64,000 nt of DNA from Desulfovibrio sp. JY (GCA_021730285.1 CP082962.1:3667501-3731500); one strand, 5' to 3'. Shown: positions 1 to 8,741, numbered from the stretch's first letter. A program made the numbers and translations. The notes: generated by a model not told the origin, from the sequence alone.

Positions 1-662
1 ACGGCCCCAACGTCACCCGCATGCTGGGCATTTCCGGAGCCATGGAAGCCCGGGGCGCGGCGGCCATCGCCCCCAAGCGCCTGGGCGACAATCTGCTCGT
101 GGTCTCCATGCAGTCCCTGCTGACGGACCCGGACCAGGCGGTGCTGTGGCGCGGCCCCATGAAGACCACGGCCATTCGCCAGTTCATCGCCGACGTCGAC
201 TGGGGCGAACTCGACTACCTGGTCATCGACTCCCCGCCCGGGACCGGCGACGAGCATCTGGCAGTGCTCAAAACCGTGCGCGACGCCCTGTGCGTGCTGG
301 TGACCACGCCCCAGGAAATCTCCCTGGACGACGTGCGCAAGACCGTCAATTTTCTCCAGTACGCCAACGCCAACATTCTGGGCGTGGTGGAAAATATGAG
401 TGGGCTCGTGTGCCCGTATTGCCACAAGGAAATCGAGCTCTTCAAAAAAGGCGGCGGCGAGACCCTGGCCCGGGCCTACGGCCTGGAGTTTCTCGGGGCC
501 GTGCCGCTTGATCCGGCCACGGTGGTGGCCGGGGACCTGGGGCGGCCGGTGGTGCGCCTGGAAGAGGACTTCCCGGCCAAGCGGGCCTTTGTCGCCCTGG
601 CCCGGTCCATTGCCGCCGCCTGCCACTCGAGTCTCGAAGCCGCCGCGTCGCCCTGTACCTGA
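1..662 (+). CDS. mrp: Mrp/ApbC (NBP35-type) P-loop ATPase, 5' end cut by window
   Basis: Iron-sulfur carrier ATPase of the Mrp/ApbC/NBP35 family, thought to hold and pass on Fe-S clusters in the cytoplasm. The reading frame is open from base 3, and the true start with its Walker A loop lies upstream of the window. Visible family marks are GPNVTRMLG at the left edge, the switch segment DSPPGTGDEHL about 75 codons in, and the C-terminal CPYC pair (VCPYCHKE) that binds the bridging cluster. The C-terminus is normal. pgsA follows after a 157-bp gap in which I see no clear signal. The family call is firm; the client proteins cannot be read from sequence. Confidence 0.9.
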   Translation, partial: GPNVTRMLGISGAMEARGAAAIAPKRLGDNLLVVSMQSLLTDPDQAVLWRGPMKTTAIRQFIADVDWGELDYLVIDSPPGTGDEHLAVLKTVRDALCVLVTTPQEISLDDVRKTVNFLQYANANILGVVENMSGLVCPYCHKEIELFKKGGGETLARAYGLEFLGAVPLDPATVVAGDLGRPVVRLEEDFPAKRAFVALARSIAAACHSSLEAAASPCT

Positions 663-819
663 GACGGGACGGGCCGGCATTTTTCCAGGCCGCAACCGCC
701 CCGGTCGTGCCGCGCGCGCCTGCCGCCGCCGGACCGAATGCCGCCCGAGGCTTTACGCCGGCCGATGATTGCTTTATTTGCCTGCGAGCCGTCCTTTTTA
801 ACACCAAAGGCCAATCCCC

Positions 820-1377
820 ATGTTCAATCTCGCCAACAACCTGACCCTCGCCCGTATCGCGGCCGTGCCTATCCTGGTGATTCTGCTGTATTTCCCAGGA
901 AGGATCACCTGCCTTGTGGCCTTGCTCTTTTTCATCGCCGCCTCGGTGACCGACATCATGGACGGGATGGTGGCCAGGCAGCGCAACCTCGTGACCACCT
1001 TTGGCAAATTTCTCGACCCGCTGGCCGACAAGCTGCTCGTGAGCTCCCTGCTCATCATGCTGACGAAGCTCGGCTGGGTGGAAGCCTGGATTTCGGTCAT
1101 CATCATCGGCCGGGAAATCGCCGTGACCGGGCTTCGGGCCATGGCCATCGACCATGGCGTGGTCATCGCTGCCGACCGGTTCGGCAAGCTCAAGACCATA
1201 TTGCAGATGCTGGCGCTGTGCCCGCTGGTGCTGCATTACCCCTGGTTCGGCTTCAATCCCGTGCCGCTGGGAAATATTCTTTTGTATCTGGCCGTGGTAT
1301 TGACCCTTGTATCCGGGGGCAATTACTTTTATGGATTCGGGAAAAAAGTGATCTGGGCCAAAGACGCCCCCCGGTAG
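820..1377 (+). CDS. pgsA: CDP-diacylglycerol--glycerol-3-phosphate 3-phosphatidyltransferase
   Basis: Integral membrane CDP-alcohol phosphatidyltransferase that makes phosphatidylglycerol phosphate, the committed step to PG and cardiolipin. The 185-residue length is typical for PgsA. The family signature D-G-x2-A-R-x8-G-x3-D-x3-D is complete around residues 45-72 (MDGMVARQ, then GKFLDPLADK). Several hydrophobic helices follow, including LLIMLTKLGWVEAWISVIII. Start ATG gives MFNLANNLTLARI, the usual PgsA N-terminus. Other CDP-alcohol transferases share the signature, but the length and N-terminus favour PgsA. Confidence 0.92.
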   Translation: MFNLANNLTLARIAAVPILVILLYFPGRITCLVALLFFIAASVTDIMDGMVARQRNLVTTFGKFLDPLADKLLVSSLLIMLTKLGWVEAWISVIIIGREIAVTGLRAMAIDHGVVIAADRFGKLKTILQMLALCPLVLHYPWFGFNPVPLGNILLYLAVVLTLVSGGNYFYGFGKKVIWAKDAPR

Positions 1378-1417
1378 GGCGACGGCCCGCCCGGACGGAA
1401 AAAGCAAGTACGACGCT

Positions 1418-1774
1418 ATGAAAGCCAAAAACATTTCCAAGCTGGCCAGACGCCGGGTCCGCGTGGCGCGGCCGGCCGGCGGTCGAGGGGCGCGCGGCGC
1501 GCATCGACGCGACGAGAACCTGTCGGCCCGCATCGAAAACTGCCTGCATACCATTCTGGAACTCGAGCCGGACCTGGAGCGCCTCCAGTTCGGCCACTAC
1601 CTGCTGCGCGACTTCAACATCCTCAAGATGTTCCTTTCCCATGTCGAGGAAATCGAGGTACAGGAGCAGGACGTGGCCCGCATCGAGGCGGCCACGGAAA
1701 ATTTCCTGAAGGAGCTCAAGGAACCCTTGGAGCAAAACGAGTACAAACGTTCGAAAAAGTACGTCGTGCAATGA
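1418..1774 (+). CDS. small basic protein of unknown function next to ftsB-like gene
   Basis: I do not recognise this 118-residue protein. It has a strongly basic, Arg/Gly-rich N-terminal 35 residues (KLARRRVRVARPAGGRGARG). The rest is acidic and apparently helical (HTILELEPDLERLQFGHYLL; FLSHVEEIEVQEQDVARIE). It has no signal peptide or membrane segment. Its stop codon lies one base before the start of the FtsB-like gene, so the two are almost certainly cotranscribed and probably translationally coupled. That hints at a division or envelope link, but this is inference from position only. Confidence 0.7.
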   Translation: MKAKNISKLARRRVRVARPAGGRGARGAHRRDENLSARIENCLHTILELEPDLERLQFGHYLLRDFNILKMFLSHVEEIEVQEQDVARIEAATENFLKELKEPLEQNEYKRSKKYVVQ

Positions 1775-1775
1775 T

Positions 1776-2102
1776 ATGATCTGGCGACGGTTCCTGCTGA
1801 CGGGCCTTATCTTCTTCAATATCTTTCTGCTCTATAATCTTATATGGAGTGATAACGGTATTTTTGCCTATCTGGAACTCAAGACCCGCCATCAGCAACT
1901 CAAGGAACGCCTGGAAGCCATCAACGACCATTCCCTGGACCTCAGTCAGGAAATCCGCTGGCTCAAGACGGATCGCGCCTTTACCGAAAAGATGGCCCGA
2001 TCCCAGATGAATTACCTCAAGGGAAACGAAATCCTCTACCAATTTCCCAAAGACTCCCCCGCACCCGAGCAACAGGAGGGGCAGAGGACCGATGGTCAAT
2101 AA
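1776..2102 (+). CDS. ftsB: FtsB/DivIC-type septum formation initiator protein
   Basis: Predicted bitopic division protein. It has a short cytoplasmic N-terminus (MIWRR), one transmembrane helix at residues 6-24 (FLLTGLIFFNIFLLYNLIW), then a periplasmic coiled coil (LELKTRHQQLKERLEAIND) and a short tail. This size and layout (108 aa) match FtsB/DivIC, which bridges FtsL and FtsQ at the division septum. The coding end overlaps the next gene's ATG by 11 bases, indicating translational coupling to the TPR protein. FtsL is similar in shape and cannot be fully excluded, but the segment after the helix is more FtsB-like. Confidence 0.75.
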   Translation: MIWRRFLLTGLIFFNIFLLYNLIWSDNGIFAYLELKTRHQQLKERLEAINDHSLDLSQEIRWLKTDRAFTEKMARSQMNYLKGNEILYQFPKDSPAPEQQEGQRTDGQ

Positions 2103-3075
2103 AATCGATTTTTACCGGGAAGTTCTGGAGATCGAACCCAATTCCAAGATCTTCTTTCCCCTGGCCCGCAAGCTGGCCGAGCAGGGCCAAACCGATGAGG
2201 CGGCGGCCGTGCTCGCCAAGGGCATCACCTTTCATCCCGATCATCTCGAGGCCAAATTTTTCCTGATCGAACTGCTTACCGGACTTGACCGGCAGGGGGA
2301 GGCGGACGCGGTCTTTGCCGACGTCGGCAAGATGCTCTCCAACTACCCCTCGGTCTGGCTGCTGTGGTCCCGCGAGGCCGCCGCCCGGGCCAAGGACCCG
2401 TCGTTGGCCATGCTTTTTCTGGCCAACTATTTTCAAAACCAGACCCTTACCTGGTCCGAGGTCATGGAGCGGGGGCTCAAGAGCCTGCGCCGCAGCGCGC
2501 CGGGGGCGGCGCCCGGGCATACCCCGGACGAAGCCGCGACTTCGGAGCCGCCGGCCGCGATGCCCGAGCCTGCGCCGGTCGCGCAGTCCCGGGAGGCCAT
2601 AGCGCCCAAGGAACCCAAGGAATCCAAGCCGGCCTCGTCGGCGGTCGCGCCAGCGCCCGCCGAGGGAGGCGACGAGGCCCCGCAACTGCGCGGCGCCAGG
2701 GAAGTGATGGAACTGGCCGAGATTCTGGAACCGCCCGCGGAGGTCGGTGACAAAGGCAAGGCGCGTTCCGGCAAGAGTCGCGACACCGCCGTGCGCACCA
2801 AGACCATGGCCGCCGTGCTGGCCGAGCAGGGCGACACGTCCGGGGCGCTTGGCATTTACGAAGAGTTGCTTCGCAGCGCCCCATCCGAAACCGAACGCCA
2901 GGATATCGAGGCCCGCATGGCCGCGCTTGCGCCCGGCAAGGGGGGAGCGACGTCCGATGCCCCGGCGGTGACCGACGTCGCCGACGACACGGCCGGCAAG
3001 CCCAAAAGCGCCGCCAAGCTCGTCAGTTTTCTGGAGGCCCTGGCCGGACGCCTGGACGCCCGGGCCGAAAGCTGA
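2092..3075 (+). CDS. tetratricopeptide-repeat protein
   Basis: A 327-residue soluble protein with helical TPR-like repeats in the N-terminal 130 residues (YREVLEIEPNSKIFFPLARK; AEQGQTDEAAAVLAKGI; FHPDHLEAKFFLIELL). An Ala/Pro/Glu-rich low-complexity linker covers about residues 140-200. A final TPR-like hairpin sits near residues 232-265 (AAVLAEQGDTSGALGIYEEL). No signal peptide is seen. It starts inside the 3' end of the ftsB-like gene. TPR proteins scaffold complexes; the partner is not visible here. Confidence 0.75.
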   Translation: MVNKIDFYREVLEIEPNSKIFFPLARKLAEQGQTDEAAAVLAKGITFHPDHLEAKFFLIELLTGLDRQGEADAVFADVGKMLSNYPSVWLLWSREAAARAKDPSLAMLFLANYFQNQTLTWSEVMERGLKSLRRSAPGAAPGHTPDEAATSEPPAAMPEPAPVAQSREAIAPKEPKESKPASSAVAPAPAEGGDEAPQLRGAREVMELAEILEPPAEVGDKGKARSGKSRDTAVRTKTMAAVLAEQGDTSGALGIYEELLRSAPSETERQDIEARMAALAPGKGGATSDAPAVTDVADDTAGKPKSAAKLVSFLEALAGRLDARAES

Positions 3076-3134
3076 CGCCGTAGGACGATTCCGGCGACCG
3101 CCTGATCCCGTACAATCTGGAACTTCAAGAGGAA

Positions 3135-4046
3135 ATGGCCTTGAAACGCACTGTAAGCGCGGCCCTTGCGGCCTTGTGTTGCCTTCTTTTTCTCAGCGGT
3201 TGCGGCTCGATCAAGACCTCGTGGCGCGACACCAAGAAACTGTACCGCGAGTACATCAATACCGACCCGACCATCGATTTCTCCGCCCAGGGCATCACCG
3301 ACAAGGGACTGCAACGCCTTGCCGCCCTCATGATGCCCGTGGATGAGCGCCTCATGGCCATGCTGCGCGCCCTGGGCAGCCAGGACACGCCCCCGGAAAA
3401 CGAATGGTGCCAGCAGTTTTTGACCAACCATTCCTGGATTTCGGCCGTGTCCGTGCTCGACGCCTCCGGCGCGGTGCAGTTCCAGGCCCCGTCGGTATCC
3501 ATGCGGCCCCTCGATTTTGCCGGGCTGTTGGAATTCGGCGACCGCTACAAGGTCCGCAAGATGGGAGCCCAGGTCAAAACCGACGAATTCGGCACCGTGG
3601 TCATGGTGGCCGCACCGTATTTCAAGAACAACGAGTGGGCCGGCCTCGTGGTCGCAAGCTTCGATCCGCGCAATCTGGCCAAATTCTCGCCCCAACCCGA
3701 CGCGCTGTCCATCCTGTCCACCGAAGGCGTGGTCTGGGCCGGCGGCGGCCAGGGCGAAGCCCTTGCCGGGCTCAAATGGGACGAGATCCTCAAGAGCTCG
3801 GTTAACGGTGAAATCACCTCCGGCGGCGCGGAGTATCTCTGGCAGGCCCGCTATGTCGGCCAGCTTGAATTCATCTACGTCACCGACGCCCGGGAAGCGC
3901 GGGCCACGAAGCCAGAGCCGGCCAAGGCGAAGGAAGCGCCCAAGGCCGATGCGCCCGACGCCGCGACTCCGAAAACAGGCGCGCCGCAAACGCCCGAGTC
4001 CAGGGCTTCGCAAGGGGTGCCGGTAAGCCCTCCCGCCATTCCCTAG
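3135..4046 (+). CDS. predicted lipoprotein with Cache-like sensor segment
   Basis: The N-terminus is a lipoprotein signal with lipobox LSGC, lipidated Cys at residue 23. The body includes a segment (APYFKNNEWAGLVVASFDP) that resembles Cache/PDC extracellular sensor folds, followed by an Ala/Pro/Lys-rich tail. No enzymatic motif is evident. An AAGAGGA ribosome site sits too close to the ATG at 3135 but seven bases before a TTG at 3141, so translation may begin there (MKRTVSAAL), a more usual signal-peptide start. A strong terminator follows the gene. Function unknown. Confidence 0.65.
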   Translation: MALKRTVSAALAALCCLLFLSGCGSIKTSWRDTKKLYREYINTDPTIDFSAQGITDKGLQRLAALMMPVDERLMAMLRALGSQDTPPENEWCQQFLTNHSWISAVSVLDASGAVQFQAPSVSMRPLDFAGLLEFGDRYKVRKMGAQVKTDEFGTVVMVAAPYFKNNEWAGLVVASFDPRNLAKFSPQPDALSILSTEGVVWAGGGQGEALAGLKWDEILKSSVNGEITSGGAEYLWQARYVGQLEFIYVTDAREARATKPEPAKAKEAPKADAPDAATPKTGAPQTPESRASQGVPVSPPAIP

Positions 4047-4070
4047 ACGTCGCCGCGACACGTTCTCATG

Positions 4071-4100
4071 GCCGGCGGCTCGGGCCGCCGGCTTTTTTTT
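4071..4100 (+). terminator. rho-independent terminator after lipoprotein gene
   Basis: An 8-bp perfect GC stem (GCCGGCGG with CCGCCGGC) and a 6-base loop are followed directly by eight T residues. It ends the transcription unit that begins at or before pgsA and isolates fbp. Confidence 0.85.
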
Positions 4101-4124
4101 ATTTGTGACAACCCCTGGAAAATC

Positions 4125-4153
4125 TTGTGGGAACCGCCCGGCCATTGTAAAAA
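4125..4153 (+). promoter_or_regulatory. putative sigma-70 promoter for fbp
   Basis: TTGTGG and TAAAAA hexamers are separated by exactly 17 bases, downstream of the terminator and 70 bases before the fbp start. Each hexamer matches consensus only partly, so this is a position-supported guess. Confidence 0.3.
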
Positions 4154-4222
4154 GACCGACACCGCACGCACCGTCAGCCGTTTCGCACCCGGCGGAAACC
4201 ATGACGGCGGGAGGAATAAAGC

Positions 4223-5236
4223 ATGCCCCAAGTTACCGTGACCGAACATCTGCTGTTGCACCAGAAGGAATCCCCCATGGCCTCCGGCCGGTTCACCCGG
4301 CTTTTAAACGAGCTCATTTTGGCGGCCAAGATCATTTCCCGGGAAGTCCGCAAAGCCGGCTTGGTCGATGTTTTGGGATTTACGGGCGAGATCAACGTCC
4401 AGGGTGAGCAGGTCCAGAAGCTCGACGAATACGCCAACAAGGTGCTCATCCACCGCATGGAGCGTTCCGGCGTGCTGTGCGCCATCGCCTCCGAGGAAAA
4501 CGCCGATTTGGTCCGCATTCCGGATCAGTTTCCCAAGGGCGATTACTTCCTCATCTTCGACCCGCTCGACGGTTCGTCGAACATCGACGCCAACGTCAAT
4601 GTGGGCACCATCTTTTCCATCTACCGCACCAAGAGCGAATGCGGCGGCGACAAGCTGTGCGACCTGCTCCAGCGCGGTTCCGAACAGGTGGCCGCCGGCT
4701 ATTTCCTGTACGGCACCTCCACCATGATGGTGTACACCACCGGTCGGGGCGTCAACGGCTTCACCCTGGACCCGAGTGTGGGCGAATTTCTGCTGTCCCA
4801 TCCCGACATCAAGATTCCGGAAACCGGCCGGGTCTATTCGGTCAACGAGGCCTACTGGGACTACTGGGACGAACCGACCAAGGAGATCGTCCGCTACTTC
4901 AAGGGATCGGACAACCTGCGCGGCCAGCCCTACGCCGGGCGTTACATCGGGTCGCTGGTGGCCGACTTCCACCGCAACCTGCTTTACGGCGGCGTTTTCC
5001 TCTATCCGGCCGACCATCGCGATCCCAAAAAGCCCAAGGGCAAGCTGCGGCTTTTGTGCGAAGCCTCGCCGCTTTCATTTGTGTGCGAACAGGCTGGCGG
5101 CCTGGGCAGCGACGGCGTGCGTGACATCCTGTCCATCGACCCCGAGGAATTGCACCAGCGGGTGCCGCTTTTCATCGGCAGCAAAAACGACGTGGCCAAG
5201 GTGGTGGAAATATACGCCAAGGCGCGCCAGTCGTAA
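4223..5236 (+). CDS. fbp: class 1 fructose-1,6-bisphosphatase
   Basis: Gluconeogenic enzyme that hydrolyses fructose 1,6-bisphosphate to fructose 6-phosphate in the cytoplasm. The metal and substrate signature [19 protein letters not shown] lies near residues 112-130. Further class 1 hallmarks are the [15 protein letters not shown] block and the C-terminal [15 protein letters not shown] segment. The length (337 aa) is that of bacterial class 1 enzymes. The start ATG is preceded by GGAGG. It stands alone between a terminator and tsaD, whose start lies 7 bases beyond its stop. Confidence 0.95.
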   Translation: MPQVTVTEHLLLHQKESPMASGRFTRLLNELILAAKIISREVRKAGLVDVLGFTGEINVQGEQVQKLDEYANKVLIHRMERSGVLCAIASEENADLVRIPDQFPKGDYFLIFDPLDGSSNIDANVNVGTIFSIYRTKSECGGDKLCDLLQRGSEQVAAGYFLYGTSTMMVYTTGRGVNGFTLDPSVGEFLLSHPDIKIPETGRVYSVNEAYWDYWDEPTKEIVRYFKGSDNLRGQPYAGRYIGSLVADFHRNLLYGGVFLYPADHRDPKKPKGKLRLLCEASPLSFVCEQAGGLGSDGVRDILSIDPEELHQRVPLFIGSKNDVAKVVEIYAKARQS

Positions 5237-5243
5237 GACGCCC

Positions 5244-6362
5244 ATGCTTTGTCTTGGCCTCGAGACCTCCTGCGACGAGACGGCCGTGGCCCTTTGCGAG
5301 GACGGCCGTCCCGTGGCGGAAAAGCTCGCTTCCCAGATCGATGTGCACGCGCTTTTCGGCGGTGTGGTGCCGGAGTTGGCCTCGCGGGAGCATCTGCGCC
5401 GCATGGGGCCGCTTCTGCGCGCGCTTTTCGCCGATTCGGGCCTGACCCTGGCCGATGTCGACGCCGTGGCCGTGGCCCGGGGCCCGGGGCTTCTGGGCAG
5501 CCTGCTCATCGGTCTGGCCACGGCCAAGGGACTCGCCCTCGGAGCCGGCAAGCCGCTTATCGGCGTGGACCATCTCCATGCCCACCTCATGGCCGCGACC
5601 ATCGGCCGGGAGGTGCCGTATCCGGCCCTGGGGTTGCTCGTTTCCGGCGGGCATACCCAGATCATGCTGCTGCGTTCGGCTCTCGATATCGCGGTTATGG
5701 GGCGCACCGTCGACGACGCCGCCGGCGAGGCCTTCGACAAGGCGGCCAAGTCCCTGAATCTCCCGTACCCGGGCGGGATCTATATCGATGTCCTCGGCCG
5801 GGACATCGAAGCCGACCACACGCTTTTTCCCAGGCCCTTTCTCGACAACCACCATCTCGATTTCAGCTTCAGCGGCCTCAAAACCGCCGTGGCCACCTAC
5901 GTCGCCGCCCACGGCGAGCTGCGCCTGCCCGTGATGCCGTCCCCGGGCGGGGCCATCGACCCAAACGTCTGGCCCATGCCCATGCGGCGTGTCTGTGCCG
6001 CGCTCAATTTCGCCATCGCGGATACGCTTCGCGTCAAGATGGAGCGGGCGCTGGACTCCCGGGACACCGGGCCGGTACGCGCGCTTCTGGCCGCCGGCGG
6101 CGTGGCCGCCAACAGCCGCATCCGGGAAATGCTCACGGATCTGGCGGCGCGCCGGGGGCTGCCTCTTTTCCTCCCCCGGCGGGAGCTTTGCGCCGACAAC
6201 GCCACCATGATAGCGGCCACGGGCTGCCTGCTCGGGCGGGCCGGCCTGACCCATGGCCTCGATTGCGACGCCGTGCCCCGCGGCCGGCGGGTGCCCTGGG
6301 ATTACCGGGAGGGGCCTCCCCTTGGGCGGGCATCGGTTGACAGGCGGCCCGCGCCGCAATAG
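5244..6362 (+). CDS. tsaD: tRNA N6-threonylcarbamoyladenosine transferase TsaD
   Basis: Catalytic ASKHA-fold subunit that moves the threonylcarbamoyl group onto A37 of ANN-decoding tRNAs. The N-terminal CLGLETSCDETAVAL motif, the metal-binding HLHAH (H110, H114) and SGGHTQIML are all present, followed by DDAAGEAFDKAAK. At 372 residues it is longer than the usual 330-345, mainly through an insert after FSFSGLKTAVATY that contains PSPGGAIDPNVWP. The frame stays open far upstream into fbp, but the family start is this ATG. Core modification enzyme, high confidence. Confidence 0.95.
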   Translation: MLCLGLETSCDETAVALCEDGRPVAEKLASQIDVHALFGGVVPELASREHLRRMGPLLRALFADSGLTLADVDAVAVARGPGLLGSLLIGLATAKGLALGAGKPLIGVDHLHAHLMAATIGREVPYPALGLLVSGGHTQIMLLRSALDIAVMGRTVDDAAGEAFDKAAKSLNLPYPGGIYIDVLGRDIEADHTLFPRPFLDNHHLDFSFSGLKTAVATYVAAHGELRLPVMPSPGGAIDPNVWPMPMRRVCAALNFAIADTLRVKMERALDSRDTGPVRALLAAGGVAANSRIREMLTDLAARRGLPLFLPRRELCADNATMIAATGCLLGRAGLTHGLDCDAVPRGRRVPWDYREGPPLGRASVDRRPAPQ

Positions 6363-6394
6363 ATTTGCAAAGTTGCAGACTGCGTAACGGTCAG

Positions 6395-6454
6395 GCGGCG
6401 GAGCATTCTCCGCCGCATCCCAATTCGGATAAAACCCGGCCGCCAGGCGGCCGG
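6395..6454. repeat. two adjacent GC-rich hairpins before trxA
   Basis: A perfect 9-bp stem (GCGGCGGAG/CTCCGCCGC, loop CATT) is followed 19 bases later by a near-continuous palindrome CCGGCCGCC-A-GGCGGCCGG. Neither has a T run, so they are not classical terminators. They lie in the trxA 5' leader and could act in RNA stability or attenuation. Confidence 0.45.
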
Positions 6455-6480
6455 CCAAGCCACAAAAGGAGTATGCAACC

Positions 6481-6801
6481 ATGGCCATTCAACTTAGCGA
6501 CGCGAATTTTGAGGCCGAAGCCCTGCAGTGCGATCTGCCGGTCCTGGTGGATTTCTGGGCTCCGTGGTGCGGGCCGTGCCGGGCCATGGGTCCCGTCATC
6601 GACGAACTGGCCAACGAGTACACCGGCCAGGTCAAGGTGGCCAAGATGAACGTGGACGAAAACCCGAGCACCCCCAGCAAGTACGGCATCCGCGCCATCC
6701 CCACCCTGATCCTTTTCAAGGGCGGCGAAGTGGTCGAGCAGATCACCGGCGCCGTGTCCAAAAGCAGCATCAAGGAAATGCTCACCCAAAAGGCTTTGTA
6801 G
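6481..6801 (+). CDS. trxA: thioredoxin
   Basis: Small cytoplasmic disulfide reductase. The active site WAPWCGPCRAMGP has Cys30 and Cys33 in the canonical WCGPC context. The cis-Pro loop (GIRAIPTLILFKGG) is intact, and the length (106 aa) is standard. An AAAAGGAG site precedes the ATG. trxB starts three bases after the stop, so thioredoxin and its reductase form a two-gene operon. Confidence 0.95.
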   Translation: MAIQLSDANFEAEALQCDLPVLVDFWAPWCGPCRAMGPVIDELANEYTGQVKVAKMNVDENPSTPSKYGIRAIPTLILFKGGEVVEQITGAVSKSSIKEMLTQKAL

Positions 6802-6804
6802 TTC

Positions 6805-7734
6805 ATGAAACGTTATGACGCCGTGGTGATCGGGGGCGGTCCGGCCGGTATGACGGCCGCCCTGTATCTGGCCCGTTCCGACGTATCCGTGGCCATGGTG
6901 GAGAAGCTGGCCCCGGGCGGTCAGATGCTCATGACGCATCTGATCGAGAATTATCCCGGCTTTCCGGACGGCATCGAGGGCTGGAAGCTGGCCGACCTCA
7001 TGGCCGCCCATCTCGGCCATTACGCCGTGGACCGCGTCGGCGACGAGGTCCGATCCATCGAATCGGTCGACGGCGTCCACCGCATCACGGTCGGCGACGA
7101 GACCATCGAGGCCACGGCCGTGGTCCTTTGCACCGGCGCCCGCTACAAACGGGTGGGCATCCCCGGGGAAAAGGAATTCGTGGGCAAGGGCGTGTCCTAC
7201 TGCGCCCTTTGCGACGGGAACTTCTTCCGGGGCCAGACCGTGGCCGTCATCGGCGGCGGCAATTCGGCCCTTGAGGAATCCCTTTACCTGTCCCGGCTGG
7301 TTAAAAAGCTCTACCTCATCCACCGGCGCGACGATTTCCGGGGGCAGAAATGCTACCAGGACCGCTGCACGGTGAGTCCCGTCATCGAAATCCTGCGCTC
7401 GACCATTGTGTGCTCCATTATGGGCGGGGAGAGCGTGACCGGCATCGAGGTGCGTAACGTCAAGGATGGCAACTGCCACGTCATCCCGGTTGACGGCGTG
7501 TTTGTCTTCGTCGGCTTCGAGCCCCAGGGGGACTTCTATCCCGAGGGACTTGCCCGCGACGACAAGGGATTCATTGCGACCGACGCGGAAATGCGCACCA
7601 ATATCGAGGGCATTTTCGCCGCCGGCGACATCCGATCCAAATCCTGCAGGCAGGTGGCCACGGCCGTCGGCGATGGCGCCAACGCCGCCCATGCCGCCTA
7701 CGCCTACATCAGTTCGCGCTTCTCGCAAGGCTGA
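6805..7734 (+). CDS. trxB: thioredoxin reductase
   Basis: FAD/NADPH-dependent low-molecular-weight thioredoxin reductase, 309 aa. The N-terminal FAD loop is IGGGPAGMTAALYLARS and the NADP loop is VIGGGNSALEE near residue 150. The redox pair is C133-A-L-C136 (YCALCDG), where the common form is CATC. The closing FAD motif is IFAAGDIR. It follows trxA directly, which fits its role of keeping that thioredoxin reduced. An alternative flavin oxidoreductase is unlikely given the CxxC position. Confidence 0.94.
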   Translation: MKRYDAVVIGGGPAGMTAALYLARSDVSVAMVEKLAPGGQMLMTHLIENYPGFPDGIEGWKLADLMAAHLGHYAVDRVGDEVRSIESVDGVHRITVGDETIEATAVVLCTGARYKRVGIPGEKEFVGKGVSYCALCDGNFFRGQTVAVIGGGNSALEESLYLSRLVKKLYLIHRRDDFRGQKCYQDRCTVSPVIEILRSTIVCSIMGGESVTGIEVRNVKDGNCHVIPVDGVFVFVGFEPQGDFYPEGLARDDKGFIATDAEMRTNIEGIFAAGDIRSKSCRQVATAVGDGANAAHAAYAYISSRFSQG

Positions 7735-7840
7735 CGGCCGGACCCGGACGGACGCCGTTGCGAGACGGAGGCGGACGGACGGGTTCGGTTTTTTCCATTG
7801 TGCGCCCTCGACCCATCTGGTAAGAGGACGCGCATCAAAA

Positions 7841-7882
7841 CGCCGGACGCGACGCCGACATGTGGGGGCGTCGCGTCCGGCG
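7841..7882. repeat. perfect 16-bp inverted repeat between trxB and bamD
   Basis: Bases 7841-7856 are the exact reverse complement of 7867-7882, with a 10-base loop. No T run follows on the plus strand. It sits 43 bases before the bamD start, so it is either a processing or stability hairpin in the leader or a protein-binding dyad. Confidence 0.6.
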
Positions 7883-7924
7883 CAATGCGCCCGGACCCCT
7901 CCGGGCCGTATTTGGGAATGTACC

Positions 7925-8662
7925 ATGAATGCGATGATGCGCCGCTTTCTGCCGTTGACCTGCCTGCTGCTGTTTCTTGGCGGTTGTGCCGGGCTCATGG
8001 ACTATTATTTTCTTCCGCCGCCGGAGGATACCGCCCAGGAACTTTATGAAGCCGGGCGGCAGTCTATGTCGGAAAAGGACTACTACGGGGCCATTAAATA
8101 TTTTATCAAGCTCAAGGACCGCTACCCCTTCAGCCCTTACACCCCGATGGGCACCATCGCCCTGGCCGACGCCTACTTCCTGACCGAGGATTACGGCCCG
8201 GCCGCCGAAACCTACAAGGAATTCGAATCCGTTCATCCGCGTAGCGAAGAAATTCCCTACGTCCTCTACCAGATCGGCGTCTCCAACTTCAAGCGCTCCG
8301 AATCCATCGACATGCCGCAGGGCAATCTCCAGGAAGCCTTGCAGTACTTCTACCTGCTGCAGCAGACGTTCCCGGACACCGACTACGGCAAGGAGGCGGC
8401 GGAATATATCCGGCGCTGCCGGAAGCGCCTGGCCGAGCACGAGCTGTTCGTGGCCGACTTCTACTGGCGTACCGACCAGTACGGCGCGGCCTGGAAGCGC
8501 TACATGTACACGGTGGAGAACTTCAAGGACCTGGAGGAAGTGGAGGCTTACGCCAAGCTGCGGGCCGAACTTTCCTACCTCGAATACCAGAAGACCTTAA
8601 GCGAAGCCGAGCGCCGCAAGATCGAAGGCAGCTGGCACAACTGGCTCAAGCGCTGGTTGTAA
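7925..8662 (+). CDS. bamD: outer membrane protein assembly factor BamD-type lipoprotein
   Basis: Predicted outer-membrane lipoprotein of the BAM complex. A signal peptide ends in lipobox LGGC (Cys21). It is followed by TPR-type helices in the BamD order: AQELYEAGRQSMSEKDYYGA, RYPFSPYTPMGTIALADAYF, then PAAETYKEFESVHP. Its 245-residue length matches BamD. A longer in-frame extension upstream would run into trxB and lacks a signal peptide, so the ATG at 7925 is chosen. YfiO/ComL is another name for the same family. Confidence 0.88.
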   Translation: MNAMMRRFLPLTCLLLFLGGCAGLMDYYFLPPPEDTAQELYEAGRQSMSEKDYYGAIKYFIKLKDRYPFSPYTPMGTIALADAYFLTEDYGPAAETYKEFESVHPRSEEIPYVLYQIGVSNFKRSESIDMPQGNLQEALQYFYLLQQTFPDTDYGKEAAEYIRRCRKRLAEHELFVADFYWRTDQYGAAWKRYMYTVENFKDLEEVEAYAKLRAELSYLEYQKTLSEAERRKIEGSWHNWLKRWL

Positions 8663-8741
8663 CGCAGGCATGCGGGCGGGGCCATTGCCGGTCCCGCCCG
8701 TTTGTGCGTCCCATCCCCCTCATCCCCGAGATCCAGATCCC

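Noticed and set aside
4776-5243. In-frame upstream extension of tsaD into fbp
   Set aside because: The extra residues are Arg/Ser/Pro-rich out-of-frame fbp sequence; the TsaD N-terminus starts at 5244.
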